A DNA stretch of 64,000 bases from Dichomitus squalens LYAD-421 SS1 (taxonomy: Eukaryota > Basidiomycota > Agaricomycetes > Polyporales > Polyporaceae): positions 1,387,163 to 1,451,162 of the forward strand of contig NW_006766883.1 of NCBI RefSeq assembly GCF_000275845.1, written 5' to 3'. The position numbers and the translations under genes are program-made. Below the pieces are notes generated by a model that was given only the letters and a program-made list of their open reading frames with translations, did no database searches and was not told the DNA's origin. Of this stretch, positions 11,331 to 23,260 are shown piece after piece (position 1 is the first letter of the stretch; every line of letters starts with the position of its first letter).

Positions 11331-13862
11331 TCACGGTGGGTCATCTGTCCCGTGGACGTCCTCGCCGTAGGACAGCCCATCCTTCTCGATCTCCTTGGCC
11401 ACCGCACGCAGCCCTTGGTTCGCCGAACGCACGCCCGCTTCTCGAAGTTTCGTCTCGTAATGCTCGGCGACGGCGCTGATGTTCGTCAAGGCCTGCGACC
11501 AGGGGGAGCTCGACCCGGATGAGCGTCTTCTAGCGTGGGGGCTGGCAAGTTTTTCCAGGAGCGCGCGCTGCTTCCGGAAGACCTCAGCGGAGCGCACAAC
11601 TTCGTACTGGAAATATATCAATCAGAAGAAGCTGCCATCGGCGGCGCTGTAAAGTTGCGTACCACCAATTCGTGAACGGCCTTCGGGCTCGGGAACAACT
11701 GCTCGTTGCGACACAGCGCGAGGTCTACCAACAGCAGGGTCTATCACGAGCATGATCAGGGTGTCTCGTGCAAAGTAACTTCGGACACGCAAATCCCTAC
11801 CTCCTGAGTTATCATCTCCACCCCTCCTGTGGTCACCAAGCTGTCTAGCTTATTCGCGAGGAAGTCCAGGAGAAGAACCAAGGCTTGCCAGAGCTCTTGC
11901 CAATGGTATTCTGCGTGCGGGGCTTCGTCTTAGGGGACTAAATTTAGGGATTGATCAACAGAGACTAACCAAGTCGGATGTGCTCTCGCTGCAGATACCA
12001 TAATGTCCTGTAACAGGTTCGGATACATAGTCTGCACAGCACCGAATGCTCCATCAGGGCTCTACTGCCGGCGATGGAATGTGGACACTTACAAATAACA
12101 CTGGACTTCCAGCTTCTTATGCAAGTTATGTCGGAGCCATAGTATACAGCAGTCTAATAGCGCGCATAGTGGTGGTCGCGGGGGAGCAACCGTAGGCAAC
12201 GGCGGTTGCCTCTGGAGGTGCAGTCGGTGATTGCGGATGATCACTAAATAGCAACCCACTTACCTGACGACACAGTCGTATATCTTCTTTGCTGTCCAGG
12301 TGCAGGGCAGCCATAACGTCATCACTTTCTACCAGCACCAACAGTGTGCTCATCGCAAGATTGGCATAGGCAACTGCGCGAGGTGATGACGTCGACGAGG
12401 CATGGGAGAACAAGTATGAGGATAATGAAATCAGGGTCAAAGGAAGCGGCGTTATCCTTGTTGCCGCCCTCTTTCCCAGTTCTTCTTCAGCTTGGAGCGT
12501 ACTGGCGAAGACCATGCGGAAGGTCGAGCTACCGTGCAGGAATTCGAAGAGGGGGAGAAGGATGACACATGCTTCAATTGGCCTGCAATGGCGCGTGAGA
12601 CATGGCGCATGACGATCAGTAGCACACCTGCGTACTGGTTCTTGAACAGTTCCCGGGGAGGGTCGACTGGTGCTGAGGCGAACGCGCGGTCCGGTCGCAA
12701 GTACGACAAGAAGGAATTGAAGCTGGTCGCCAGAGTCGGCGGGGAATCGTCCGAGACAGTTTGGTAAGCTCTACCGTGATCTTCCGTTAACTGTTCAATG
12801 GTGAAGGCCGAGACTCGCTGTTAACGTACTTGACCGCCGCCGCAAGGGCAAAGTTCGCCGCCCAGCATATCATGCGCATCAGAGCTTCATCCTCCGTCTC
12901 TCTGATACGCCTCAGATATGGATTTAGCTTCGCAGCGTCAGATTTGTGGAAGTTGGCGAGGAGGGCGAGAAGCAGAACTGCTTCGAAGGTGAATTGTTCC
13001 GTGTCCGGGGACTTGATTGTCTGCACCGCCCATCAGCTACCGTTCTGTACGGGTTGACGTTCTACCTACCTTCACGATACATGGGAAGAGATCATGACGA
13101 AGGAAATATGCTCCGGGGCTCAGCTGGCTTATCCCGCAAACGAAGATCACGGCTAGCTGAAGCATTTCGTGCCGTAGGCTGGCTGAATGTCCGCATTAGA
13201 GAATCCAGCATCACAAGGCGCGAGTAGCCCTCGTATACCTGACAATTCTGTGTTGCTGAGAATGTCATCAATAGCACAGGTGAAGTCCTAGAGTTGTTCA
13301 CTATTGTCAGCGGCTTGTCCTGTCAATCCTCCTGTAGATAACCACCTTGAAGACAGTGTCGCTTCGGCCGACGCCTCCTGCAAAGACATCCATGACTTCC
13401 CATCCGGCGAGATTCTTATTGAGAAGACTTCGGCTCAGCACGCTCAACGTCGCAGCGGCGTGCGCCTTTTTATTTTCATCCGCATCATGGGAACGGAGAG
13501 CTTGTAGGCATGCGCCCACCACGCCATTCAGTGCGGGCTTTAGTGTCAATTTTGGTTTTATATTAAGATAAACGAAACGACAAGTCACGCACTCTGAGGG
13601 TGCCCAAGCAGTCGTCCTTACGAACCTCGTGCAATTTGGAAGACAGGAACTCTCGGTCTACGTTGAGGTCGAGTAGCTGAGACCAAAAGCTGGCAACGTC
13701 CTGCTTCTTCCCGGTAAGCTCCTCGGGCTGCACGCCCTTCAGGATGCAAGATGACGATGAGTCTTTGTCATACAATGCGTTGTAGCGTGGACTTGCCTGG
13801 AAAAGACGGCCGTATGTCGTCGCGAACTTCGAGTTGAACTGTATGGATGCCCGGCGTTCCAT
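11331..13862 (-). CDS. Armadillo-like helical protein, ARMH3/UPF0588 (DUF1741) family
   Basis: A multi-exon gene. Exon 1 (13862-13593) encodes the N-terminus starting MERRASIQFNSKF, including the segment FWSQLLDLNVDREFLSSKLH. The next exon, ending at 13346, contains AHAAATLSVLSRSLLNKNL and AGWEVMDVFAGGVGRSDTVF, which resembles the Gly-Trp-Glu-Val box of ARMH3-like proteins. Further helical exons include FEAVLLLALLANFHKSDAAK (about 12787-13026) and PLPLTLISLSSYLFSHASST (about 12400). The last exon (about 11620-11331) ends DVHGTDDPP. The family comprises Golgi-associated armadillo proteins; human ARMH3 works with PI4KB and GBF1, but the role in fungi is less clear. I did not resolve every middle exon, so the product is assigned mainly on the first two exons and the length. 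Confidence 0.68.
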
Positions 13863-14271
13863 CTTCTGTGTCTGAGTCCTCTTGTATGCTACAATCCCAC
13901 AGTGGAGTGCATGGGCTGTACAAGAGTTGTTGTGAAAGACTACTGGAGCGCGAGTGTGGTTGGGCAGACAGTTGTAGATGCATCTCACGTGACACGGTGA
14001 CATGTCCTGCCAGTGCCGCGGCGCTGAGGTATGGTGGCAGTACATTAGTATGCGCGGCAGATCTCGCACCGCTGCGCGGTCCGGGGAGACCGCAAGTATA
14101 CTTTTTACGTCGCCTTGCAGCCACTGACGCATTCAAGACACTCAGATTCTTAAAGGTTGTACTCTGAGATAAGACATAGCTAGCCGTTCACGAGATAGGA
14201 CGGTTGGCGAGGCGCAAAAAGCTAGCCACGAACAAAAAGGCAATACAGAACATGCCACAGTAAGTCCGACG

Positions 14272-16458
14272 TCAATCTGCAACACCAGACAATCCCGCAT
14301 CTATCATCTCCGTCACCCACGCTTGGAACGTATCATGCCTCAACCGTACGTCCTCCAAGAGATATCGGATCGCCATGAACGCCTTCTTGCCTCTTCGCTT
14401 CCCCTCTTTCTCCTCTTCCGTGTCGCCGTATTGCTCTTCATCCTCATCGCTCAGGTCGTCCACGATACCCGGGAAGCCAAAATGGTTCTCGTCCACGCGA
14501 GGAGCAACATCTGACGAAGCATATGCCGCACGGAAAAGCACTCGCAAGCATAGCAACGCAGTGAGCGAGCTTGGCGGAGGATCGACATGGGGCCGCATGT
14601 ATGTGACTCGCGTTGAGCGCGCCGGCGGAGGAGGTCGTGATGTAGGATTGGGAATGGGGTGTGGATAGTTGACGGAAGGGAGCGTGATGGTGTCAGGTTG
14701 ATTCGGGTCTTTTGGCTGCGGCTGCTCGTCCGGAAGATGAGTAAGGACGTGGCCGCGCATCTGTGCTTTCGTAATTTCTGTCTGGGGACACGAAGACCAG
14801 AGGCACGGAAGATGCGCGCCTTCGAAAGGTTGGATATGCTGCTCCAGGATGTGCTCATAGAGCTCGTTCGTAGAGACGAAGGGCTCCGAGGGGCACTGCG
14901 AGCGGTCCCATAGGCACTTGAACTGAGTGCTCGTGGAGAAGTCTTTTCGACGATCGACGCCGCGTACCACGAAACGCTGAGGGGGACCAGGTAGCACCAT
15001 AGCCTGAGCTTGTGGGAAAACCGCATTCACGTTCTTGATCACGTCAGATGCAACGAGCGGTGGATAACGGTCCGAGTAAGGCGCAAAGGCGTCCTTGTAC
15101 AAGTTCCAGAAGTCGACCTGCGTCAGCTCGCCGTCTGCCTTTGCCACAAACATGGTCTTCATCCTGTGTGTCTGCTTGAGCGTGCTCATTACACGTTCAT
15201 TAACATGAGACCTCACCATTCATAACACCGCTGAGGTTCAGGTACTGGTAACAGAGTATCAAGCTCCTCCTTCGTAAGTTCATGGTCGTGGACGGTGACT
15301 GATTGTGAGGGAGCGGTGTATACCGGCAAGCCGATTTCGAAGGATACAGTCTCTTCCAATTGGTCGGCGAGGATGAGGGAAACGAGTAACCTCAGTGTTC
15401 CTGGCATTCTGGGGTGCCGGAGGAAGGCCTTGGTCATAGGAGGATAGGAGAGATGAGCGTACAAGTAGTTCAAGGCGGCGTCGATGAGCTCCTTGTCAAG
15501 TATCAACGGGAGCACGTTCATGGATGTTTCGAGTGCGGGGGCTTCGGCTGAGAGTTGATAGGTATTGACGGGATTCGAGTACATCGTGGTGAGCGTGATC
15601 AAGGAGGAGATGATGAGGCTTCGGTTGGAAGAAAAGCCGGCTATCTGCTGTAGCGGTCCAACTGGGCTGTTGCAGTATGGGGCGGATGGTATGGGAAGGG
15701 TAACGGTGGAGGCGATGGATTGCAGTATTTCCAGGATATAGAGGATGAACTCGGAGTTGGCATCCGAGTTCAATTCGAGGTCATGTAGAGCGCGGAGGAC
15801 AAGATCAGGAATTTTAGGGTAACTGGAAAGCTCACGAGCATTGGCCTCGTGCATTCCTGCATTGCGGAGGATGAAAAGGGACTCAATAGCATGCCTCCGT
15901 TTTCGTTCCTTCGCCTTCGGAGTCGCAAAAAAGTTGTCCGCTTCGGTATATTGCTTGTGCCCCTCCTTGACGTACCATTCCGGCCATTCAAATAGCGCGT
16001 CCGTCAATCCTGGAATGGCTATGAGCATGAACTGCTCGTTAAGGCAGAGACGGCAAAGACGATCAAGAGCCCAAGCGACTTCGGAGTCGATGCCAGAACG
16101 TAACGAGAGCAGCATTCGATTATTGGGAGTCGCCTCCGTGTACCAGCCTATCCACCGAAAACGGTCAATTGTGCATGGAAAGTTGAGAATAGTACTTACG
16201 CTCGTAATCATCAGTTACGACGGGCCGATGTTGTGGCGGCGGCACTGGGGTTTGACGGCCTGGTCGATACGTCGCTGCTTGCGCTGAGCTCGCAGTAGTA
16301 GACATGTCCTCTGTACTGAGTTCCAAAGCTGTAGAGAGGCTGGGAGGGGAAGAGAGCTCGGGCGGGGGTGACGGAGACGCTGTGGGAGAGGAGCAGGCGG
16401 TGGACTGCGGTGAAGGCAAAGACGCGTCCGACGCGTCGAGCACGTGAATCACCCTCAT
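14272..16458 (-). CDS. RSC9: Chromatin-remodelling complex subunit RSC9-like
   Basis: Three exons: one ending at 16200, then 16147-15217 and 15163-14272. The first ATG (16458) gives 693 aa; the ATG at 16305 (MSTTASSAQ) gives 642 aa, and I cannot decide between them. The junction reads ERWYTEATPNNRMLLSLRSG, a hallmark of fungal Rsc9. A helical armadillo-like region follows (EVAWALDRLCRL onward). The last exon carries two C2H2-type fingers: one begins FKCLWDRSQC and ends EHILEQH; the other begins LPCLWSSC and ends RGHVLTH. A Pro-rich linker and an acidic stretch (DDLSDEDEEQYGDTEEE) come next. The family is part of the RSC/PBAF-type remodeller in the nucleus. Confidence 0.85.
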
Positions 16459-16656
16459 TGGCGCTTAGTCGTGGCTCGCAACCTGAGAGGTATTCTCAAC
16501 GTCCACACCCCCTCAGATCAGAACTACTACATCTTGTGTTCTCTGAGAGTATATAAGCTCGGGGAGTGCTTGAAATATGTTTGTACATCTATTCAGTCAC
16601 CTTTAGTGTCCTAGTAAGTCCTCAATCGCCATTATTCTTCAAAGCTCACGAGAAAC

Positions 16657-16944
16657 GTGGCGGATTCCAGGCCGGCGGCTGGACATGAGATGGTCTCTCG
16701 TCTTGTCCGCAGTCTTTCGCTCATTACACTACGGACCCACGGACCCACGCCCAACTTCTGCGATTGGAACCAGCTGCTCCCGGCGCATCGCATCCGCGAA
16801 TTCCAGTGGGCTTGGATTCAAGGGAACATCATTTGGCTGGAGGCTACATACTGTATCACCACGTCAGTCGCATTGAAGGATTGGGCTCGGGATGATCTGT
16901 CCTGTAGTGATGGGAGTTTCAGGCATGTAACGCAGCGGCTATGA
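16657..16944 (+). pseudogene. F-box gene relic, truncated duplicate of the downstream gene
   Basis: The frame contains SLSLITLRTHGPTPNFCDWN followed by QLLPAHRIREFQWAWIQGN. This parallels TLRLITLWNHSPNPNDIDWI and RLLPAHGLREFHWFWVRGN in the intact F-box protein about 700 bp downstream. The nucleotide sequence is also alignable over roughly 130 bp (16714-16840 against 17395-17520). Neither the F-box nor the leucine-rich part is present, and the frame soon stops. A TATA-like stretch (agtatataag) sits near 16545, about 110 bp upstream. I read this as a local duplication that has decayed. Confidence 0.72.
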
Positions 16945-17073
16945 CAAAGCCACCGTCATGCAATGCCATGAGGATGACCACGTGAGTCGCTCGAATCCAT
17001 GTGGTAACTTTCCCATGTCAACAGTAACCCTTCCGTCCAGGATGAAAGGAGACATGGCATCATCTTATGAGGC

Positions 17074-18234
17074 ATGCATCGCGCGTGTTCTCTCCAGGTA
17101 AGAGGCAGGTCACGCTTTTCATTGTCAAAATTGAACGCTACTTCTCAGAAGGGAAGTCAAGCCACATCTGCAAAGCTGACCATGCTCAACCAGGACGTCC
17201 TTGACCATATCTTCGAGTGTGAGGTCTTGGCCGGCACGCTTCCTGCCGCAGCCCTCGTTTGCCAAGCATGGACGCAGCCGGTACAACGTGTCTTGTACAG
17301 GGACATCCTGTTCTCGGTTTCGAATTACCGACAGCGGGACAACCTCTTCGCTCGAACGATGCGCACATCACCTCACCTCCGAGGATACGTCCGAACACTG
17401 CGGCTCATCACACTGTGGAATCACTCGCCCAACCCGAACGACATTGACTGGATCCGACTCCTACCCGCACATGGCCTCCGTGAATTTCATTGGTTCTGGG
17501 TCCGCGGCAATATGGTTCCAGCGGTCGTATGGTATCCAGCTGTCCGCACTGCACCCCGTGCCCGTTTCCGAGGTCGATTACATGACTCAGAGAGGTTGCA
17601 GTCGATTATCGATATGCCACATCTTCAGTATCTCACCCTCGAGCTCTCGGGCCGCGAAACGGGCAACCTAGTCGCACCCTTGACGTCTCAGTTGAGGCAC
17701 CTCAACCTCTACCTCTCTATCGGGCACGGCTCGATCATCGACGCCTTCCTAGCCGCCGTAGGCCCACACTTAGAATCCTTGCAGCTTACATGCAACATGG
17801 GGTACGACAGTCTCGAAGACAGGCAACTGATCTCCGCCATAGAGATACATTGTCTTGGTCTGAGGAAGCTATACATCTCCACCATTCACATGCGTGACGG
17901 TGCTCCCCCATTCCTGGACGTCCTCGTGCGACAGTACCCTGCCTTGGACTATCTCCGCTGTGCCGAAGAGACGTACTCTGCTCGAATGTTCGAACGCCTG
18001 CCTCCCACCCTGATCACCCTGGCGTTCTCGTGCGACAGCGTCTTGTTCAAGCAAGAGGAGGCGCTCCTTACCTACCTTAGTCGCGCCCGTCGCAATGGCG
18101 GCCGCCTTACCTCACTTGTCTTCTACTCAAAGGGATATCCAGAGTGCCTATCCCGCGTCGCGGAGGCATGTCATTCTAATGGGATCAAGTTCTCTCACCG
18201 TTCAGAGGACAGTGGTGGGTTCAGCTGGAACTGA
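17074..18234 (+). CDS. F-box protein with leucine-rich repeat-like region
   Basis: A single-exon frame of 386 aa. The more likely start is the in-frame ATG at 17182 (351 aa), because the F-box begins right there: MLNQDVLDHIFECEVLAGTL followed by AALVCQAW and VLYRDILF. The rest has LRR-like strands such as MPHLQYLTLELSG, SQLRHLNLYLSIG and VGPHLESLQLTCNMG, spaced at about 25-35 residues. This architecture is the common Agaricomycete F-box family, in which the F-box binds Skp1 in an SCF ubiquitin ligase and the repeats choose a target. The target is unknown. A decayed duplicate lies upstream. Confidence 0.82.
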   Translation: MHRACSLQVRGRSRFSLSKLNATSQKGSQATSAKLTMLNQDVLDHIFECEVLAGTLPAAALVCQAWTQPVQRVLYRDILFSVSNYRQRDNLFARTMRTSPHLRGYVRTLRLITLWNHSPNPNDIDWIRLLPAHGLREFHWFWVRGNMVPAVVWYPAVRTAPRARFRGRLHDSERLQSIIDMPHLQYLTLELSGRETGNLVAPLTSQLRHLNLYLSIGHGSIIDAFLAAVGPHLESLQLTCNMGYDSLEDRQLISAIEIHCLGLRKLYISTIHMRDGAPPFLDVLVRQYPALDYLRCAEETYSARMFERLPPTLITLAFSCDSVLFKQEEALLTYLSRARRNGGRLTSLVFYSKGYPECLSRVAEACHSNGIKFSHRSEDSGGFSWN

Positions 18235-18832
18235 CGGTAACGAGCCCTTGTGGCATTCCTGCATTCCCGCAATCATAGCTGACGAGCAATGTATCAGGTA
18301 GAACTCGAGCGTTCACGTATGTGCCACCCGTTATCTTACGTTGTCAAACTGCCATGTCGCTCAAGCTGTCTCATGCTCCGCATATCAGATTCTTCTCGAT
18401 ACATACGCGGCATGTCAGGTTTCGCAACGTATGGAAGCCGTTCAGGTGATCGCGACTGTCGCATGATGGTAGCGCGGATGGTGCGTCTTCTCGGTAGCAA
18501 CGACAGCGTTAGGCATTGACTGGCAAAGTGGCCGTACTACAGCCACGCGTCATACGCCGGGATGGATACATATGGACTAAACCCTCGAGCTGCGCAATAG
18601 CGCTTTCATGTATCTGAACGACGTCTGTGCATCAACCCGACGTGAGGGACAAGGTTCAGGTGACAGTCATCATTACGTCCTGCTGCGGTAACTTACACAC
18701 GTCATACAAGGCACTCGGAAACCTATCCAAAGAATCATGCGTACATAAACGTAAGATGGAGACGTCCATGGCTAGCAAAGTCTGTGAAATGCGAAGATAG
18801 TGAAGTGAGTGTCCCAGTCCAGTCTCGCACGT
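18235..18832. other. Intergenic, nothing recognised
   Basis: The DNA lies between the convergent F-box and acyltransferase genes. I saw short open frames only, and no similarity to the F-box relic or the inverted-repeat element. Confidence 0.45.
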
Positions 18833-20800
18833 TCATCCCAAGAATTGGTCGACGCAATCCATCGCTTCCTTCCAGAAGCGGTCAATGACCCCGTCCGCGA
18901 ACCCATTCTCGTCGTACCCCAGGCTGATCCAGAGCTTCCCCTTGAACGTGTACCCGAACAGCAGCATCCCACCATGGCGCTGCCTTGAACCCGTGGTCAA
19001 CGTGTGGAGCTCGGTGTTCGGGAACGTGGCATGCTTGTAGATGCCGTCAAGGTTACCAAGCAAAGACAGCCCGATGAGTGCAGAAGACGGCGCCTTCGCC
19101 CTTGCCGGGAAGGCCGACTCCTTCACAGGAGCAGCCTGGACAGGCGGCGGCGGCGGCACCCAAGTCCCCTTCTCGCGCTCGTCATCTTCTCGGCCCCATG
19201 CACGCGCCTGCGCCCCGCGCTTCCGCGACATCTCGTGCGCGCGTGAAGCCATGAGGGGATTCTTCGCCGCCTTGGTGCTCTGCGCCTTTGCCTGCTGCGC
19301 TCGAAGCCAGAAGGTCGACTCTTGCCCCTCCGGTGCAGAAGCGGAGGGGAGGAAGGACGGCAGCACGACGTTGAAGTAGCCGATGGCGAGGTACCAGTAC
19401 GAGTTCCACAGCTCGGAAGTAGGCTTCCTGGTGAAGTAGGGGCGGAGGTTGAGCGCGGAATACATGAGCGTGGGCAGCTCCCTGTTGCAGCCCTCTGCGG
19501 CCGTGCGTACCCAGGCGACGTTGCAGATAGCGAAGAGCGCCGCAGAGACCGAGACGCCGTGTGCCTTGCACTTCTTCAGGATGGCTTTTGTGCGGTCCTC
19601 TGGGAACGTCACGGTCGGGATGATAGTATGGCGCTCCGGGTGCTTGCTGCGAGGGAACACCTGGCCACCGACGAGCCGCTGTTCGGAGAGCTGGAAGTCC
19701 ACCTTGGCAGCGACGCGGCGGAACTTGGCTGGAGAGAGCGGCATGTTATCTTCGAGCGCCGATGGGAGAGCACACTGCGACGGCGACAACGCGCAGGTAA
19801 GCATATGTTGCAAACCGGAATAGACATCTGAAGAACCTTACCTCTTCAGGCGCGACGGCCCAGCGAGAGCGCCATTCGTCCTCTAGCATATCTCGTAATT
19901 CGTCTTCAGATTTCTCGCCTCCAAGGAGGCCGAAAAACTCGTTCGCGAATGTATGCAAGGCCATGCCGTCACCGATGAAGTGCATTGCGCAAATGAGCAG
20001 CTCGTACTGGTGAGTACGCTCGGCTTCCTGATGTCCTTCGTCATCCGCGGCTTCTAGCTCCGGTTCGTGCGGCTCGCTCAAGGCCGGCGAGGGAGTGCGC
20101 GGCGGGGTAGGCATCAGCTCCGGTGAGGTGATGGGTTCCGAAATGATGAGATAGGATAGACGGTCGTTCGACAAAGTTCGCGGGCCGTTCATGAAGGACT
20201 CCATCAGCTCTGCGCAGCCGCAGATGTCAGTGCCACGCGTTACGTCTTGCGCGCGAAACTCAACACTAACCGTCCTTGGTCTGCATGCGGTACTCAAGGT
20301 TGGCGTCCGCGCTGAGCAGCGCGTCTTGTGCGGACGACGGTGCGTCGAAGCTGCAATCCGCAATCAGCACCTAACTTCCGCACGATACAGCCAGGGGCGA
20401 ACTCACACGAATCGCACGTCGTCATAGTCGTGCATTTCTGCACGCGCGCAGAGCAGGGGATGGCGCATGCGGAGGATCGCCCAAACGGCGCGAACCCTTG
20501 AGCGTCTCGCGACACTCTCCTTTGCTCTGAAGCCAAGATGCAAAGACCTGCAGATACAACGTTCAGCGTATCTTCTGCTACATGTGAGACATCTTCTGCG
20601 TACATGTCGTTCACGCCTGCTTGCCGCGAGGGGAGAAAGTAGGAGAGCTCGGTGTCGCCCATCCTCCTCTCGTACCGCAGGGTGGCGCGCGAGGCATCTG
20701 TGCCTTGCGCGTCGCCGAATGGGAATGCCTTGCCAAAGTCGCTGGCAACAGCGGACAAAGGAGGGGTAAGGAGCTCAGCGGAGTCGCGGTTGGATGCCAT
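18833..20800 (-). CDS. CoA-dependent acyltransferase / condensation-fold protein (alcohol acetyltransferase-like)
   Basis: Five exons (20800-20604, 20547-20407, 20350-20271, 20209-19842, 19774-18833) encode 575 aa. The motif AMHFIGDGMALHTF matches HxxxDG, the active-site motif of the chloramphenicol-acetyltransferase/condensation fold. The N-terminal half has VWAILRMRHPLLCARAEMH, the usual loading of an acceptor-side helix. The second half carries LFAICNVAWVRTAAEG and ALNLRPYFTRK, plus a C-terminal GGMLLFGYTFKGKLWISLGY strand. Members acylate alcohols, amines or sterols with acyl-CoA; the substrate here is unknown. Two low-complexity inserts (Pro/Glu-rich before the motif, and PPPPPVQAAP) are absent from compact family members. 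No biosynthetic partner genes lie beside it. Confidence 0.78.
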
Positions 20801-21541
20801 GGCGAGGTGAAGTCGAGGATGTTAGCCTGATCAAGAGGTGCCCGACGTGCGTGAAAGCGAGTATATGTCCAGGTAGACCGCGCGGGAATTAGGGTTTAAA
20901 GGGTCCCAGATGAGACGCAGCTGTCAGGAGTGGATGGAGAGCGGGTGCGGCAGAGAAAGAGGAAGCGCGATGCTGCAGCCGCACAAGGACCAATAAATGG
21001 ATCACCTCGGGGGGAGGGGAGTTAGCACGGGGGCTGCTGGTGTCAACGGCCAGCGGCATCCTTGTAATTTTGCGGGTGGCGCGGACGTGATGCGCACCGA
21101 TGCACCCGGATGTTAGTTCGACACGAAACCGTGGTGTCGGGGTAGCCACAGCGGCAGCGAAATGGTAAGAGACAGAAGTGATCTCTCGAAGGAGACCGAG
21201 GCCCGTAAGCATCCTGAGGCCGAGGGCGCCGGGAATACTCAGATTAGGCTGCACGGAACGAGACAACGTCCGTGTATTTCCAGCGACGTGTGTCCGGAGC
21301 TCTCTTCGCCGCACCAGAACAATCACTCCAATCATCGATGATGGAGCTTCACCGTCTTCCATGCGGATCCAGTGGAATCCCAGAGGACCCCAGTCGTCCT
21401 GACTCCTCAGCAACTACTATGCATTTGGACGCTGGAACAAGGCTGGAGCGCAAAATGAGATACCCACAACAGTACAGATATTCTTGCCCATTCCCACGAT
21501 GACTGCTAGTAAGTAATCAATGTACGGATCGCAATCGAAGG
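20801..21541. other. Promoter side of the acyltransferase gene, no gene recognised
   Basis: GC-rich DNA upstream of the acyltransferase ATG. The open frames are shadows without family signal or splice consistency. Confidence 0.4.
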
Positions 21542-21969
21542 CTAGATTCCATCGGCCTGTGACCTGACTAAATCCTGATCAAGACCTGGAATGGCGAACC
21601 CCATGCCATTTCTCAGATTGCTGTCTGCGGCAGCATTAATGCAGCCCAAGAGTCCAAGCAGCATGGCCTCGATCCGCAAAGTTCCCCTCGAGCTTCCACG
21701 GACGGTAGCCCAAACGTGGAGTGCGGTGTTCGCGCAGAAGTCGACGTCTCTCACGAGACCTACCTGTGACGATGTTCTTCACTAGTACTGTAGATGGTGG
21801 TACCGGTACCAGCTCGAGCCATCCCGTTTGCAGGGGCCAAATGAGGTCCGGATGACAGACCGGGAGGAACCATCGTCTCGGACATACCGTTTAGTGCGAC
21901 AAAGCCTCCGCAATCAACGTTTATCGGTGCCAGTCGCGCCTTAAACTCTACAAACAACAATGTTAACAA
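21542..21969 (-). CDS. Possible small gene of unknown function
   Basis: Two adjacent frames on this strand could be one spliced product. The downstream one reads DVDFCANTALHVWATVRGSS and LGLLGCINAAADSNLRNGMG, ending QADGI. The upstream one has GGFVALNGMSETMVPPGLSS. Base composition is coding-like, and a plausible acceptor (cacag) lies near 21770. I recognise no family, cannot fix the start, and the frames could be chance. No function is proposed. Confidence 0.25.
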
Positions 21970-22172
21970 GGTACAAGAACAGCATCCGTAGCGATCGACG
22001 ACTGTCAGGTCGCGGGAAACTTGACGCCGCTGACAAGAGCATATTCAGGCCTGTCGAGCGAGATGCGGTGTCCCAGACATGGACTCGGACTCATAGTACT
22101 TCCGTAATGCTAGATTTCGACTAAAGCAGGGCATGTCAGTGTCGGTGGTCGCATACACGCGAGGAACGTATA

Positions 22173-22592
22173 ATGGATGACTTTCCATAAGCTATCTACG
22201 GCTCTACGGACGTCCGTAAATCTCTAAACAGACCGATTTGGGCAAGGGGCAGTGTTGCCGACACCAGATCTGAACTCCGCTGATGAAATTTAGGATACGG
22301 ACGTCAAAATCTAGGAGGGGGGTCCGACCCCCCTTTCTAAATCTCTAACAGGCCGTAGACAGTCCGTAGACCTCGGCATACGGTGCCGTGACCACGAGAA
22401 AGGAAGGAGCCATCATGACAAAGCGAACTGCATGCCAAATACAGACATGACATAAGCCACTCCAGTCACGTGCTGATGATGAGCAGAACATGCCGCCTGT
22501 TTAGCGCCCAAGATCCAGAGACTGTTTCAAACCCCGCCTAGAAATCTACGGACGTTCGTAGAGCCGTAAATCCTTATGGAAAGTCGTCCAAT
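22173..22592. mobile_element. Short non-autonomous inverted-repeat element (MITE-like), copy 2
   Basis: The left end begins ATGGATGACTTTCCATAAG and the right end in reverse complement begins ATTGGACGACTTTCCATAAG. The terminal inverted repeat is alignable for about 50 bp and includes CTACGGACGTCCGTA, itself a palindrome. Copy 1 lies at 763-1171 and has the same ends and internal TCTACGG motifs. In the middle (about 22313-22338) is a near-perfect hairpin, GGGGGGTCCGACCCCCC. No open frame for a transposase is present. I saw no clear target-site duplication. Confidence 0.78.
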
Positions 22593-22849
22593 ACATCGAT
22601 AGTTCGAAAGCCGGAGGAAGACAACCGCACCTGAGCCCCTCTCGCAGGATCACCCATGTCAAATAAGCGCGTTCTAATTCAGGTCAACTACACCCGACTA
22701 GCGATGCATTGATTCTAAATGACCCTCAGGCGCACCAGACCTCCAGTACGCGTGGCAGCGATCATCAATGGGAGAACTGTAGCACGGTGGCGATGTCACG
22801 TAGGAGTGCAAAACGCTCGCCAAACAAGACTCCCAGCGTGCGAGTGGAG

Positions 22850-23260
22850 GCCGAGACTGCAAGGTTTGTCACACTTGACCCGGACTTCGACGTCCGAGAA
22901 CGCCTCGTGCCCAACGCTCAGACAGGTCGATGTCACCACCTGATCGGGCATAGTCGAGGCACGGAGAGGCAGGAGTGGCGTTTCGTCGGCTTGCGACGCC
23001 TTGCAGCATTCCTCGGATATTGCAGAGCGTGGGATAGACGCCGGACGTTGTGCTAGCAGCCACAATAATGCCTGCGGGCTGGAGCATCCGACGCACGCGC
23101 ACGACGGCGGGCTGCGGTACGAAGCGGCGGTTTTCCCATGCTCTTGAGAATGACAGCATGGCAAACGTCGAGGAAGCACACGGAAGCGTCTACAAAGGTT
23201 TCGAGGTCCCAAGGGAACGGAGCACTTGCATGGGAGGGAGCTGGCCGCGGAAACGCCAAG
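22850..23260 (-). pseudogene. Possible decayed coding relic (methyltransferase-like), uncertain
   Basis: Overlapping frames on this strand contain PWDLETFVDASVCFLDVCHA and, in a different frame further on, VRVRRMLQPAGIIVAASTT. In that order they weakly resemble the motif II to motif III part of a SAM-dependent methyltransferase (the R-x-L-x-P-G-G-hydrophobic stretch). At least one frameshift would be needed, and no intact ends were found. The resemblance is slight; this could be non-coding. Confidence 0.2.

Noticed and set aside
18833..20800. Secondary-metabolite gene cluster around the acyltransferase
   Set aside because: No synthase, P450, oxidoreductase or transporter is adjacent. The nearest genes are F-box and a gene-poor stretch.
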